From contig CAIYBN010000082.1 of NCBI GenBank assembly GCA_903924465.1, positions 1-64,000 on the forward strand: DNA of 64,000 nt, in the 5' to 3' direction. The position numbers were made by a program, and so were the translations under genes. The stretch's first letter is position 1; each line of letters begins with the position of its first letter. Positions 17,724 to 26,796 of this stretch are shown piece by piece. The stretch comes from an uncultured Myxococcales bacterium. GTDB lineage: Bacteria > Myxococcota_A > UBA9042. The notes below the pieces were generated by a model that saw only the letters and a list, made by a program, of their open reading frames with translations, searched no databases and had not been told where the DNA came from.

Positions 17724-17834
17724 GAGAACGCGCCGCTGTCAGGCACCTTGGGAACAGTTTCGTGGAGGCTTGGGGAACAATCGGGTACACTGCGCGCGTT
17801 GTTTTCTCACCAGAGCGGGCAACTGTGGAGGAAC

Positions 17835-18911
17835 ATGGCAGAAGGACCGATGAGCGTTGGCGGCCAGGCGATTCTGGAAGGTGTGATGATGCGCTCGCCG
17901 CACTCGCTGGCGATCGCGCTGCGCCGACACACTGGCGAAATCGTGGTGAAAGAGGACGCCTGGCACTCGATTTGGGAGCGCGCGAAATTTCTGCGCAAAC
18001 CGTTCCTGCGTGGTGCCGTGGTGCTCTTTGAGTCGATGCACAACGGCGTCAAAGCGCTGACGTTTTCCGCCAACGAAGCGGCGAAATTTGCTGAGGATGA
18101 GCACGGCAAGCCGCAGCAGGTCGAAGAGAGCAAGGCATCCGAATGGGTCATCGTCGGCACGATTCTTGCCTCGGTCGCGTTTGGTTTCACGCTCTTTGCC
18201 GCGCTGCCGCACTTCATCACGTGGATGATGGGCGTGACGACCGGCAACAAGGCGCTGGCGTCCGGCAAGGATTTCGGCTTTCAGGTCGTCGACGGCTTCA
18301 TCAAGATCGCTTTCTTGATCGGCTACTTGGCGCTGATTTCGCGGATGAAGGACATCCAGCGCGTGTTTCAGTACCACGGCGCTGAGCACAAGAGCATCTT
18401 CTGCTACGAGGACGGCAAGGCGTTGACCGTTGAGAATGCGCGCAAATACACGACGTTGCATCCGCGTTGCGGCACGAGTTTCCTGCTCATCACGTTCGTC
18501 GTTTCGATCCTCTTGTTTTCGGTGGTCATGCCGTTCCTGCCGGAGATCTCCTCGGTCAAGGCCTTGAATCAACTGGCGTATGTTTGCATCAAGCTGCCGC
18601 TCATGTTTCCGGTCGCTGGCATTGCCTACGAAGCGACGCGGCTGTCGGCGCGGTTTCCCAGGAATCCCTTGGTCAAGGCGTTTACGTGGCCGGGCTTGAT
18701 GCTCCAGCACATCACGACGCGCGAACCCGACGATCAGCAGCTGGAGATCGCGCTTGCGGCGCTGCAAATGACGTTGTGGCGCGAAGGCCGTGTTCAGGCT
18801 GGTGAAGTCCAGCAGGGCACCCAGGCGGAGGCCGAGCCCGCCGTCTACGGCAACTTCGGCGATTTCGAGGCGCATCTTGGCCCGATCGCGCCGGTTCCGG
18901 TTGCAGCCTAA
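17835..18911 (+). CDS. DUF1385 membrane protein (YqhQ-like)
   Basis: 358 residues. The start is fixed by GGAGG five bases before the ATG. The N-terminal block MSVGGQAILEGVMMRS is the family hallmark, and PFLRGAVVLFESM follows. Four or so hydrophobic segments lie between residues 105 and 280, with QYHGAEHKSIFCYE and HPRCGTSFLL between them; the conserved His, Glu and Cys suggest a metal site. The biochemical role of the family is not established. The gene is followed by prfA after 69 bp, an arrangement seen in many bacteria. Confidence 0.85.
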   Translation: MAEGPMSVGGQAILEGVMMRSPHSLAIALRRHTGEIVVKEDAWHSIWERAKFLRKPFLRGAVVLFESMHNGVKALTFSANEAAKFAEDEHGKPQQVEESKASEWVIVGTILASVAFGFTLFAALPHFITWMMGVTTGNKALASGKDFGFQVVDGFIKIAFLIGYLALISRMKDIQRVFQYHGAEHKSIFCYEDGKALTVENARKYTTLHPRCGTSFLLITFVVSILLFSVVMPFLPEISSVKALNQLAYVCIKLPLMFPVAGIAYEATRLSARFPRNPLVKAFTWPGLMLQHITTREPDDQQLEIALAALQMTLWREGRVQAGEVQQGTQAEAEPAVYGNFGDFEAHLGPIAPVPVAA

Positions 18912-18980
18912 GCCGTCCTGACGCACCATCTTGGCCCCTGCGCGGCCGTGAGCCCGCGCAAGCGACGACCTTGAGGCCTG

Positions 18981-20054
18981 ATGTACGAGCGTTTTGAAAG
19001 TTTGGTGGCCCGCTACGACGAACTCAGCGATGCTTTGGCGACCAACGAAATTGCCATGGATCCCGAACGGTCGCTCAAGCTGTTGCGCGAGCGCGCGTCG
19101 CTGGAAGAGACCGTCAACGCCTATCGCCTGTGGAAGCATCTGGACGCACAAGTGGCTGAAGTCACAACGATGCTGCATGATGAAAGCGACGCCGAACTGC
19201 GGGCGATGGCGCGCGAAGAACTGACGGATCTGAAGCAGCGGTTCGACGTCGCCGATGCCGCCATGCGCGATCTGATGGTCCCGCGCGATCCGCGCGATGC
19301 GGCCAACGTCGTCGTGGAAATTCGCGCCGGTACCGGTGGCGAAGAAGCCGCACTCTTCGCCGGGGACCTGCTGCGGATGTACACGCGGTACGCTGAGAAA
19401 AAAGGCTTCAAGGTCGAGTTGCTCTCGGAATCCGAGGCGAGCCAGGGTGGGCTCAAGGAAGTCGTGATCCACATCAGCGGCTTTGGTGCGTGGTCGATCT
19501 TCAAGCACGAATCGGGCACGCACCGGGTCCAGCGGATTCCCACGACCGAATCGCAAGGTCGCATCCACACGTCGGCGGTCACCGTCGCGGTGTTGCCGGA
19601 AGTGGAAGACACGGAACTGGAAATTCGCGAACCGGATCTGCGCATCGATACCTATCGGGCCGGCGGCGCGGGCGGTCAGCACGTCAACAAGACCGATTCT
19701 GCGGTGCGGATCACGCACTTGCCGACGGGCACGGTCGTGCAATGTCAGGACGAGCGCAGTCAGCACAAGAACAAGGCCAAGGCGATGATGCAGTTGCGCG
19801 CCAAGCTGTACGACTTGCAGCAGCAGCAGCGGGCGCAGACGGAAGCGGCGTCGCGCAAGGACCAGGTGGGTTCAGGCGACCGGTCGGAGCGGATTCGCAC
19901 CTACAATTTTCCGCAGAATCGCCTGACCGATCACCGCATTGGCTTGACCGTGCATTCGCTGGACCTGTGCATGGAAGGCGATATCGAGCCGGTCGTGCAG
20001 GCGATGCAGGCGGCGGAGCGGGCTCGGCTGCTGGCGCAGGAAACGCCGAATTGA
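18981..20054 (+). CDS. prfA: Peptide chain release factor 1
   Basis: 357 residues, normal RF1 length. The GGQ motif that catalyses peptidyl-tRNA hydrolysis is at residues 231-233, in AGGAGGQHVNKTDSA. The codon-recognition tripeptide is PTT (187-189), a variant of the RF1 PxT motif rather than the SPF of RF2, so it should read UAA and UAG. The middle Thr is a mild departure from the common PAT/PVT. The gene ends only 3 bp before the convergent stop codon of the next gene. No prmC methylase gene follows. Confidence 0.95.
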   Translation: MYERFESLVARYDELSDALATNEIAMDPERSLKLLRERASLEETVNAYRLWKHLDAQVAEVTTMLHDESDAELRAMAREELTDLKQRFDVADAAMRDLMVPRDPRDAANVVVEIRAGTGGEEAALFAGDLLRMYTRYAEKKGFKVELLSESEASQGGLKEVVIHISGFGAWSIFKHESGTHRVQRIPTTESQGRIHTSAVTVAVLPEVEDTELEIREPDLRIDTYRAGGAGGQHVNKTDSAVRITHLPTGTVVQCQDERSQHKNKAKAMMQLRAKLYDLQQQQRAQTEAASRKDQVGSGDRSERIRTYNFPQNRLTDHRIGLTVHSLDLCMEGDIEPVVQAMQAAERARLLAQETPN

Positions 20055-20057
20055 TGG

Positions 20058-20606
20058 CTACGGCCGCGCAGCGTTCAACACGGCCGCGATGACCAACAAC
20101 GCGACTTCCGCGTCGCCTTGCGCCTCCCGACAGAGCAGATCACCTGCGCTGGTCTGGAGCGCCAGCGACTCGGCTTTGCGCAACTGATTGAGCTGCAATG
20201 CGATGCGCTCGGCCAAGTGTTCGGCGCGTTCGGCCCTTGCGAGGTGCTGATCGGGAGCCGTGTACGTGCCGGTCGGCGTCCACCACAGTGGCCGTAGGTC
20301 CCAGTCCATGCGCACCGTGACTCCCGTGTCTGTCCCGCTCATCAGGCGCTCGGACAGGCTGGTCGCGCCCATGTAGTAGCCGGTCTGGTCGAACGTGCCG
20401 TCGCGCACACTGACCGACAGCCGGGTTGGCAGCAGGCCGCGATAACGGGACGGCGGCGAGACAACACGCGGCGGTGGCGCATGCGCGAGGGTCCCCAGCG
20501 CGTGCTCAATCTGCGTGGTCGGCGCCTCAGGCAGCACACAGGGCTCGGCGCTGACGCGCGCGGACACAAGCAGTAGACACCCCATGCAAACCAAGCGCCA
20601 CACCAT
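20058..20606 (-). CDS. Small periplasmic protein of unknown function
   Basis: 182 residues from the ATG at 20606, which has GGAGG five bases upstream. A signal peptide of about 20 residues ends in VSA. The mature part contains a Pro-rich segment, a Trp pair (LWW) and a C-terminal helix-rich region. It resembles no family known to me. It is convergent with prfA and lies 189 bp downstream of the lipoprotein gene of the tonB operon, in the same direction, so it may be a distal member of that unit. Confidence 0.6.
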   Translation of the reverse strand: MVWRLVCMGCLLLVSARVSAEPCVLPEAPTTQIEHALGTLAHAPPPRVVSPPSRYRGLLPTRLSVSVRDGTFDQTGYYMGATSLSERLMSGTDTGVTVRMDWDLRPLWWTPTGTYTAPDQHLARAERAEHLAERIALQLNQLRKAESLALQTSAGDLLCREAQGDAEVALLVIAAVLNAARP

Positions 20607-20795
20607 CACGGCCTCCATCCGGCAAACACTGCCATGCCGATAGAACTGCAAAGGACGTGCCAAAGCAGACGTTGGGCGGATTCCTGTGTATTCAAATAGT
20701 TGCGTGCGACGTCGTGACGCCGACTGGCGGTGGACCGGTCTCACCACGGGTATCGAGACCAGTATCGGGACCGGCAACGAGACCGCTCGCCGCCG

Positions 20796-22097
20796 CTATT
20801 TCGTCGGGCAGCCTGGCAGCGGCGGCGTCGTTCGGCAGAGAGGATGGCGCTGATCCAGCGGATCCCCCGCGGCTTGTGTGACCAGAACGTGCCGTTCCAG
20901 CCATGACGTGCCATTGCGGCCATCGCGCACGACGATCCAGAGCTTCAGCGGCACCGGCTTGCCGTCCGGATTCAGGTTGGGCGCGGTGAACACGTTCTCC
21001 GGGTACTCGTCGTAAGATCGGTCCTTGGCCCAACTGCCGCCGCTTGTGAACCAGGAGAAAAGCAGCGTTTCATAGACAGGCGGCGCAGTTGGATCGGCCG
21101 ACTTGCCAACGTATTCCTTGGCTTCCGCCGGCCAGATCGGCAGCAGCTCAAACGAGTCGCCCGGATGCACGACGATCGTCACGTCTTCTGGCCACGAAAC
21201 GAGACCTGCGTATTGCGGATCGGTCGCGTAGGTCCGCGTGTCGCTTTGCAGTGTGCCGAGTGCCTGCAGCGTACCGTCGTTGAGCGGCCAGTAGACGAAA
21301 ACGCCTGTAAGCGGCGGATTCTGGTCGGGACAGGCGCCGTCCGAACGTTTGCTGACTTTGGCGGTTACCCGATCACATTCGGTGTCGTAGGTTCGGCCGT
21401 CACAACCACAGACGGGGTGAGTATCGCACGGATCCGCGACACCGCAGTTCTTGTCCGTTGTCGCGTCAAAGGCCGGACATGCGGTTGGCGTTGCCGCAAA
21501 AATGCCCAAGCGTTTGAAACCTTGCAGACATTTGTCGCGATCGGCACACGCGGTGGCGAGCGCCGTTTTCACGTCGGGGCACGTGCCGCCAAAGAGGTCA
21601 GCCTGAGCGACCTGGAACAAAATGTAGCTGTCCGGCAGTGAAGCGCTGGCCAGCGGATTGCCACCACTCGTCGCTGGTTTGCAGGCGTCAGACGTCGTGT
21701 CGCTGCCGGTCGAGGGCAGCTGCAAGCCCAGCTTGGCAAAGACATCCTGGACATGCGCAAGGGACGAAAATACATCCGCGATGCCGACCTGTGCGGTCGA
21801 TGCTACGCCCAAGGGCACGAGCAACGTGTCATCGACGCAACCGAAGGTGCCGTTCTGGGTCCACGTGTACGGGCAGTAGGCCCACGCGTAGCAAATCGTC
21901 GCGTCTTCCGGCGCGCCAGCGGCCAGGACCGTCATCGTCGTTTCAGTCGTCAGCGTGATCGCCGCCGGTTCCGCGCGCACACCCAGGACGCGCACCTTAC
22001 CGGGCACGATCAACGACGGCGGATCGTAGTTGGCGCCACACGCCGCAAGCAGCGTGGTCAGGACCAACAGAGCGCGGGCGGTCAGGAGGTGATTCAT
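20796..22097 (-). CDS. Cys-containing lipoprotein with a Kazal-like motif
   Basis: 433 residues from the ATG at 22097. The lipobox is LLAAC (Cys20). At roughly residues 224-256 the spacing CDTHPVCGCDGRTYDTEC..C is that of a Kazal serine-protease-inhibitor domain (PVCGCDGxTYxxxC core), though one of the six usual cysteines may be supplied by C218 or be absent. The remainder is unassigned and Cys-poor apart from pairs at 69/75 and 173/184/190. It is the fourth gene of exbB-exbD-tonB-lipoprotein, 23 bp after tonB, so a role at the cell envelope alongside the energised TonB system is plausible. Protease inhibition is inference from the motif only. Confidence 0.7.
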   Translation of the reverse strand: MNHLLTARALLVLTTLLAACGANYDPPSLIVPGKVRVLGVRAEPAAITLTTETTMTVLAAGAPEDATICYAWAYCPYTWTQNGTFGCVDDTLLVPLGVASTAQVGIADVFSSLAHVQDVFAKLGLQLPSTGSDTTSDACKPATSGGNPLASASLPDSYILFQVAQADLFGGTCPDVKTALATACADRDKCLQGFKRLGIFAATPTACPAFDATTDKNCGVADPCDTHPVCGCDGRTYDTECDRVTAKVSKRSDGACPDQNPPLTGVFVYWPLNDGTLQALGTLQSDTRTYATDPQYAGLVSWPEDVTIVVHPGDSFELLPIWPAEAKEYVGKSADPTAPPVYETLLFSWFTSGGSWAKDRSYDEYPENVFTAPNLNPDGKPVPLKLWIVVRDGRNGTSWLERHVLVTQAAGDPLDQRHPLCRTTPPLPGCPTK

Positions 22098-22120
22098 GGC
22101 GACGTTCCACAACACGGGCT

Positions 22121-22909
22121 TCACCGCGAAGGCTTGAATTCTACTGCAAACGAAATGCGATCGCGAAACGCTTTGCCGTCGCGCGTGCCGGCGTTGAACG
22201 TGCACTGGCGGATGGCGGCGATCGCTGCGTCGTCAAAAGGGTCGCCGGCGCCGCGCAAAATGCGGATCTTGTCGATGGCGCCGTCCACGCCAATCTCCAA
22301 CGACAAGGTCACTTCGACCATCCGCCCCGCGGCTTCTGCGCCATCGGGCCATTCAACTCGGCATCGTGACTTTGGCACCGCGTGGACAATGTCCACCTTC
22401 CGCGCCGATTCCCCTTCGCTGTCGCCACCGTCGTCGCCCTTGATCGGTGCCTCAACCTTGGGCACAAACCGCTGCCGCGTGTTCCGCTCGTTCGGATCCA
22501 CGTTCGGATCGCCCAAGCTATCGTCCTTGCCGGCGTTCACCGCCACGCCCGAGCCATCGCTCGCGCCATACGTCTTGGACAGCACCAGCGGCGCAGGCTC
22601 ACTCGGCTTCTGCGCGATCTGCTGCGGCTTGGGCGCCTCGTTCCGGGCCTTGGTCGCCGGTTTCGCCACAGGCTCGGGCGTTTCGCTCGGCGCCTGCGCG
22701 CTCGGCTCCGGCTTGGGCAACTCCAGCTTCGGTGGCTCCGGTGGCAGCTGCTTTTTGGGCATGACGATTTGCTCGTTCACCGTCCGCACCAACTTCTTCG
22801 GCTCCGGCAACGGCAGTTGGTGCGCTGGCTGGAGCGTCGACGCCCAGTACGCCAGCAGCCCGTGCAGCAGCAGTGAAATCGCTGTCCCAATGGCCAAATC
22901 GCGATTCAC
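22121..22909 (-). CDS. tonB: TonB-family energy transducer
   Basis: 262 residues. The N-terminal transmembrane helix carries the Ser-x3-His pair of TonB (SLLLH, residues 12-16) that contacts ExbB/ExbD. Next is a Pro/Lys/Glu-rich periplasm-spanning region (residues ~30-110), then a C-terminal TonB-type beta domain around DGAIDKIRILRGAGDPF..AAIAAIRQC. It would carry proton-motive energy to outer-membrane partners. Its start overlaps the exbD stop by 4 bp (ATGA). No TonB-dependent receptor gene is in the window, so the client is unknown; AgmX- or gliding-related relatives are an alternative to nutrient uptake. Confidence 0.88.
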   Translation of the reverse strand: MNRDLAIGTAISLLLHGLLAYWASTLQPAHQLPLPEPKKLVRTVNEQIVMPKKQLPPEPPKLELPKPEPSAQAPSETPEPVAKPATKARNEAPKPQQIAQKPSEPAPLVLSKTYGASDGSGVAVNAGKDDSLGDPNVDPNERNTRQRFVPKVEAPIKGDDGGDSEGESARKVDIVHAVPKSRCRVEWPDGAEAAGRMVEVTLSLEIGVDGAIDKIRILRGAGDPFDDAAIAAIRQCTFNAGTRDGKAFRDRISFAVEFKPSR

Positions 22910-23337
22910 GGCGCCTCGATGTCCTGTTCCTTGGTGTTGATCGCAACGTGTTCCACGCCCTGCAGGCGCACCGCGTCGATGGTCCGCACCACCGTCCCGT
23001 GCATCACGCGCCGATCCGCACTGACCACCGCTTCGATGCCCGGCGTCTCTGCCACCGCCGCCTTCACGCGCGCCACCAGCGCCGTCTCGTTGACTGCGTC
23101 GCCGTTCACAAACAGTGAATTATCCTTGGTGATCACGATGCTCAACGGCTTCTGCGGTTCTTTCTGCGCGCTCGTCGCCTTGGGCAGATCGACCTCGATC
23201 ACCGGCTTTTTCATCTTCTCCGTCACCTCTTCGTTGGTGAGCATGAAAATAATGAGCAAAACCAACATGATGTCGACAAGCGGCGTCACGTTGATGTCGG
23301 CGATTACGTCGTCGTCATTGCCGATTTTGCCTGCCAT
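22906..23337 (-). CDS. exbD: ExbD/TolR biopolymer transport protein
   Basis: 143 residues. The single N-terminal transmembrane segment begins INVTPLVDIMLVLLIIFML, with the conserved Asp that conducts protons in ExbD/TolR. The periplasmic part ends in a typical VRTIDAVRLQGVEHVAINT stretch. It works with ExbB as the proton-driven stator for TonB. It lies between exbB (9-bp gap) and tonB (4-bp overlap). Confidence 0.92.
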   Translation of the reverse strand: MAGKIGNDDDVIADINVTPLVDIMLVLLIIFMLTNEEVTEKMKKPVIEVDLPKATSAQKEPQKPLSIVITKDNSLFVNGDAVNETALVARVKAAVAETPGIEAVVSADRRVMHGTVVRTIDAVRLQGVEHVAINTKEQDIEAP

Positions 23338-23346
23338 CGCCGTCTC

Positions 23347-23988
23347 CTACGCGTCCGTCTTCGTCGTTTTCAGGTGCGCCAGCAGGATCGCCGACAGCGC
23401 GTCCGTGTTGGCCTGCGTGCGTTTGACGATCGTGCGCAGCTGGTTGTAGGCGACGACCGCCGGAATCGCGACGAAAAGGCCGATCGCAGTGGCGACGAGC
23501 GCCTCAGAAATGCTGCCCATGATCATCGCTTGGCGGCTCGCGCCGGTTTGGCCTACTTGTTCCTTCAGGTCGGCAAACGCGCCGAGAATGCCAATCACCG
23601 TGCCGAGCAGTCCGATGAACGGCGAGTTGGCCCCCACGGAACTGAGAAAATTCAGGAACTTCTCGTAGCGCTGTTTCTCGACGGCTTCCTTGGCGGCCAT
23701 GATCTCCGCCACGGCTTCCGCGCCGCGGTGCATCTCGCGCACGCCAGCGAGCACAACCTGCGCTTCCATGCCCTTGTAACTACTTAGCAAATCCTCGGTA
23801 GCCTTTTGGCTCTGGGCCAAGCAGGCCAGCACCTTCGGCTGCAATTCCGCCACCGGCACGCGGTTCTGCCAGAGAAACAGGATCCGTGCGATCGTCACGG
23901 CGACGGAACAAATGCCAAGCACGATGAGCAAATCGAGCACCCAGATTACGCCGATTTCATGAAACAAATTGGATAGTTGCTGAGTCAT
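23347..23988 (-). CDS. exbB: ExbB/TolQ proton channel protein
   Basis: 213 residues from the ATG at 23988, with AGGA eight bases upstream; a longer frame is open upstream but has no ribosome site. Three hydrophobic segments (about residues 12-32, 115-140, 155-185) and the block NSPFIGLLGTVIGILGAF followed by ISEALVATAIGLFVAIPAVV are the MotA/TolQ/ExbB signature. It forms the pentameric stator with ExbD. It is the first gene of the exbB-exbD-tonB-lipoprotein unit and diverges from the (p)ppGpp synthetase gene. Confidence 0.92.
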   Translation of the reverse strand: MTQQLSNLFHEIGVIWVLDLLIVLGICSVAVTIARILFLWQNRVPVAELQPKVLACLAQSQKATEDLLSSYKGMEAQVVLAGVREMHRGAEAVAEIMAAKEAVEKQRYEKFLNFLSSVGANSPFIGLLGTVIGILGAFADLKEQVGQTGASRQAMIMGSISEALVATAIGLFVAIPAVVAYNQLRTIVKRTQANTDALSAILLAHLKTTKTDA

Positions 23989-24369
23989 TTCGAGTCCTGC
24001 TCCACAAACACGTGCTCCGAGCACCCGCCGCCGGTTCGCCTTATGCTTGTCCCGGCCATTCCCCAAGATAGGTCACGGATTGCCCGCCAATTCTGGCTCC
24101 AACCGCCGCCTTGCCCTATCTTGCATACAGTGCCGCCGCCGTGGGGGCGTCCGCATCCGTCGGGGTCAACATTGAACGACCAGCTCGGTTCATTCAACAG
24201 CAATCTGGCGGGGCAAATGGCGTTACCGACAGCGAACAACGCGGCAAAATGGTGACAGCCGCACCGACATTATGCAAGCTCAAGCAGGGGACGGCGTGCA
24301 CTGGACGGGTTCCGGTGCGTGAAGAACAAGCGCAACTCGTGGCATTTGCGACGAGATGGACGTGACGTG
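23989..24369. promoter_or_regulatory. Divergent regulatory region between exbB and rel
   Basis: 381 bp with no convincing gene. It must carry the promoters for both directions. The clearest feature is a 9-bp inverted repeat, CAAGATAGG at 24064-24072 and CCTATCTTG at 24115-24123, with 42 bp between the arms. No strong -35/-10 pair is visible in either direction. Confidence 0.5.
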
Positions 24370-26652
24370 ATGGCGACGAATCCACAGACGCAACCGGCAG
24401 GCCAGCGCATCAGCGCCGTGACGCCGTCGTCTGCAATGGAGCCGGCGCCGGTCGAAACGGCGTGGACCGGCGATCCGCTGGAGGCGCCCATCACCATCGA
24501 AGGTGTGCCGCCGGTCGAAGAGCTGCTGGCGACGATGCGCAGCTACCTGCCGGACTGCGACCAGGACATTGTGCGTCGCGCCTACGCTTTTGCCGCGCGC
24601 AGCCACGATGGCCAGATTCGCAAGAGCGGCGAGGCTTACTTTGGCCATCCCGTTGACGTGGCGTTTCTGCTGACGCGCCTGCGCCTGGATTCTGCCAGCA
24701 TTTGCGCGGGCTTGCTGCACGACGTCGTGGAAGATACGACGGTTTCGGTCGAAGAAATCAGCAAGCGCTTCTCCCGCGAGATCGCCGAGATCGTCGACGG
24801 CGTGACCAAGCTGGACAAGATCAAGTTCAGTAGCCGCGAGCAGAAACAGGCGGAAAACTTTCGCAAAATGCTCGTGGCGATGTCCAAGGACATCCGCGTG
24901 CTGCTGATCAAGCTGGCCGATCGCCTGCACAACATGCGCACGCTTGAGCACATGAAGCCGGATGCGCAGCGGCGGATTGCTCAGGAAACCTTGGAAATCT
25001 ATGCGCCTTTGGCGAATCGTCTCGGCGTCGGCTGGATGAAGAGCCAATTGGAGGATCTTTGTTTTCGCCATCTGTACACCGATGACTTTGAAAAGCTGAA
25101 CCAGGAAGTCGGGCGGCGCCAGTCGGAGCGTCAGGCTTATGTCGCTGAAGTCGTGGATATTTTGCGCGACATCATGACGCAGGATGGCTTGCCGCATGCG
25201 TCCGTTTACGGCCGGCCCAAGCACCTGTACGGCATCTGGCGCAAAATGCAGCAGAGCAAGCTGCCGTACGACCAGATCTACGATGCCCAAGGTTTCCGCA
25301 TTCTGGTGGACGATGTCCGCGAATGTTATCAGGCGCTTGGCGCGATTCACACCCACTTCAAGCCGATCCCCGGTCGCTTCAAGGACTACATCGCGCTGCC
25401 GAAGCCGAATCGCTACCAGTCGCTGCACACCTCGGTGATCGGTCCGGGCGCGGAACGGATTGAAGTGCAAATTCGCACGACGCAGATGCACCGGCAGGCC
25501 GAGGAAGGCGTGGCGGCGCATTGGAAATACAAGGAGCGCGGCGATTCGCTGAAGGTGCGGGACGAAGAGCGGTTCGCGTGGCTGAAGCAGCTGCTGGAAG
25601 TGCACGTCGGCGTGAAGGATACGGACGAGTTCCTGGATTCGATGAAGATCGACCTGTTCTCGGACGAGGTCTACACGTTCACGCCGCGCGGCGACTTGAA
25701 AGTGCTGCCGCGCGGTTCCACGCCGGTCGATTTTGCCTACTCGGTGCACTCGGCGATCGGCGATCACATCGTCGGCGCGCGGGTGGACGGTCACATCGTC
25801 ACGCTGCGGCATCAGCTGCGCAACGGCGCGATCGTCGAGATCCTCACACGCACGGACGCGCATCCGTCGTCGGACTGGCTGGAATTCGTGGTGACGGCGC
25901 GCGCCAAGACGCGCATCCGCAATTACGTGCACGCCGAGCAGCGAGAGCGCGCGCTGGAAGTCGGCGCAGATCTGCTGGAAAAGGCATTTCGGCGCGTCAA
26001 GTTCAGCGTGGCCCGCGCACAGGCGCACGAGCGTTTTGCCAAGATGATTGCGCATTTCCGGCAGACTTCCTGGGAAGAACTGGTTGTCGCGGTTGGCTAC
26101 GGCAAGGTCGATGCCGCGCACGTGGTCGAGCACCTGCTGCCGGATCTCAAGCCGGAAGAGCAGAAGGAAGAGCCGAAGGAAGCGAAGCGGGTGCGCAAGC
26201 CGACGCCGGGCGGACCGGCGATTTCGGTGTCAGGCTTCGACGACGTGATGGTGCGGATGGGCAATTGCTGCGCGCCGGTGCCGGGCGAGCCGATTGTCGG
26301 CGTGGTCACGCGCGGTCGTGGCGTGACGGTGCATCGCCGCGGCTGCCACTTCGTGCTCGATGCGGATCCGATGCGGCGGCTGGATTGCGAGTGGAATTCA
26401 GAATCGCGGACTGGCACGACGGTGGGTGTGCGCGTCTATTCGGAGAACGAGACGGGGCTGCTCGCGGCGATGTCGGCCAAGTTCACGGAGGCGGGCTTGA
26501 GCATCCTGACCGCGAACTGCCGCGTCATCGACGGCCACCGGGCGCTGAACGACTTTGAAGTCGTGGTGCACAATCTCGCGCAGCTGCAGGGCATTCTCGC
26601 GTCGCTGGGACGGATCCGCGGCGTCACCCGGGTCGAGCGCGTCCGGTCTTGA
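24370..26652 (+). CDS. Bifunctional (p)ppGpp synthetase/hydrolase (Rel/SpoT)
   Basis: 760 residues. The order is HD hydrolase domain (LLHDVVEDT near residues 115-123), synthetase domain with YGRPKHLYGIWRKM and RFKDYIALPKPNRYQSLHT, TGS domain (VYTFTPRGDLKVLPRGSTP), a conserved Cys segment (GNCCAPVPG) and a C-terminal ACT domain. The synthetase loop reads RFKD (336-339), the RXKD form of bifunctional enzymes rather than the EXDD of RelA. With the HD intact, it should both make and degrade the alarmone in response to starvation, bound to ribosomes. The ATG at 24370 is used; the frame is open 17 codons further upstream. It is the only such gene in the window. Confidence 0.93.
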   Translation: MATNPQTQPAGQRISAVTPSSAMEPAPVETAWTGDPLEAPITIEGVPPVEELLATMRSYLPDCDQDIVRRAYAFAARSHDGQIRKSGEAYFGHPVDVAFLLTRLRLDSASICAGLLHDVVEDTTVSVEEISKRFSREIAEIVDGVTKLDKIKFSSREQKQAENFRKMLVAMSKDIRVLLIKLADRLHNMRTLEHMKPDAQRRIAQETLEIYAPLANRLGVGWMKSQLEDLCFRHLYTDDFEKLNQEVGRRQSERQAYVAEVVDILRDIMTQDGLPHASVYGRPKHLYGIWRKMQQSKLPYDQIYDAQGFRILVDDVRECYQALGAIHTHFKPIPGRFKDYIALPKPNRYQSLHTSVIGPGAERIEVQIRTTQMHRQAEEGVAAHWKYKERGDSLKVRDEERFAWLKQLLEVHVGVKDTDEFLDSMKIDLFSDEVYTFTPRGDLKVLPRGSTPVDFAYSVHSAIGDHIVGARVDGHIVTLRHQLRNGAIVEILTRTDAHPSSDWLEFVVTARAKTRIRNYVHAEQRERALEVGADLLEKAFRRVKFSVARAQAHERFAKMIAHFRQTSWEELVVAVGYGKVDAAHVVEHLLPDLKPEEQKEEPKEAKRVRKPTPGGPAISVSGFDDVMVRMGNCCAPVPGEPIVGVVTRGRGVTVHRRGCHFVLDADPMRRLDCEWNSESRTGTTVGVRVYSENETGLLAAMSAKFTEAGLSILTANCRVIDGHRALNDFEVVVHNLAQLQGILASLGRIRGVTRVERVRS

Positions 26653-26692
26653 ACACGCTGGCCTAGGTTGGACGCCAAACTTGCCTCATCGG

Positions 26693-26784
26693 ACCTGTTG
26701 CATTTCGGACTGGGACCGCGAGCGTGCACCTCCGGTGGTACGCCGCGGATCGAGGACGATTGATCTCGAACTTCGGTCGGAGTG
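26693..26784 (+). repeat. Dispersed 92/93-bp element, copy B
   Basis: On the plus strand this 92-bp block begins ACCTGTTGCATTTCGGACTG and ends CTTCGGTCGGAGTG. Against copy A (12193-12285, minus) only one base differs outside the loop between the two GATC arms, here GAGGACGATT. It starts 40 bp after the stop of the (p)ppGpp synthetase gene in the same orientation and runs to 13 bp before the convergent stop at 26797. Confidence 0.88.
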
Positions 26785-26796
26785 GTTAGCCGCCGT

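Noticed and set aside
17739-19766. 675-codon minus-strand frame opposite the DUF1385 and prfA genes
   Set aside because: It runs antisense to two well-supported genes and has no domain signature.
24280-26133. 617-codon minus-strand frame opposite the (p)ppGpp synthetase gene
   Set aside because: Antisense shadow of a clear HD-synthetase-TGS-ACT gene.
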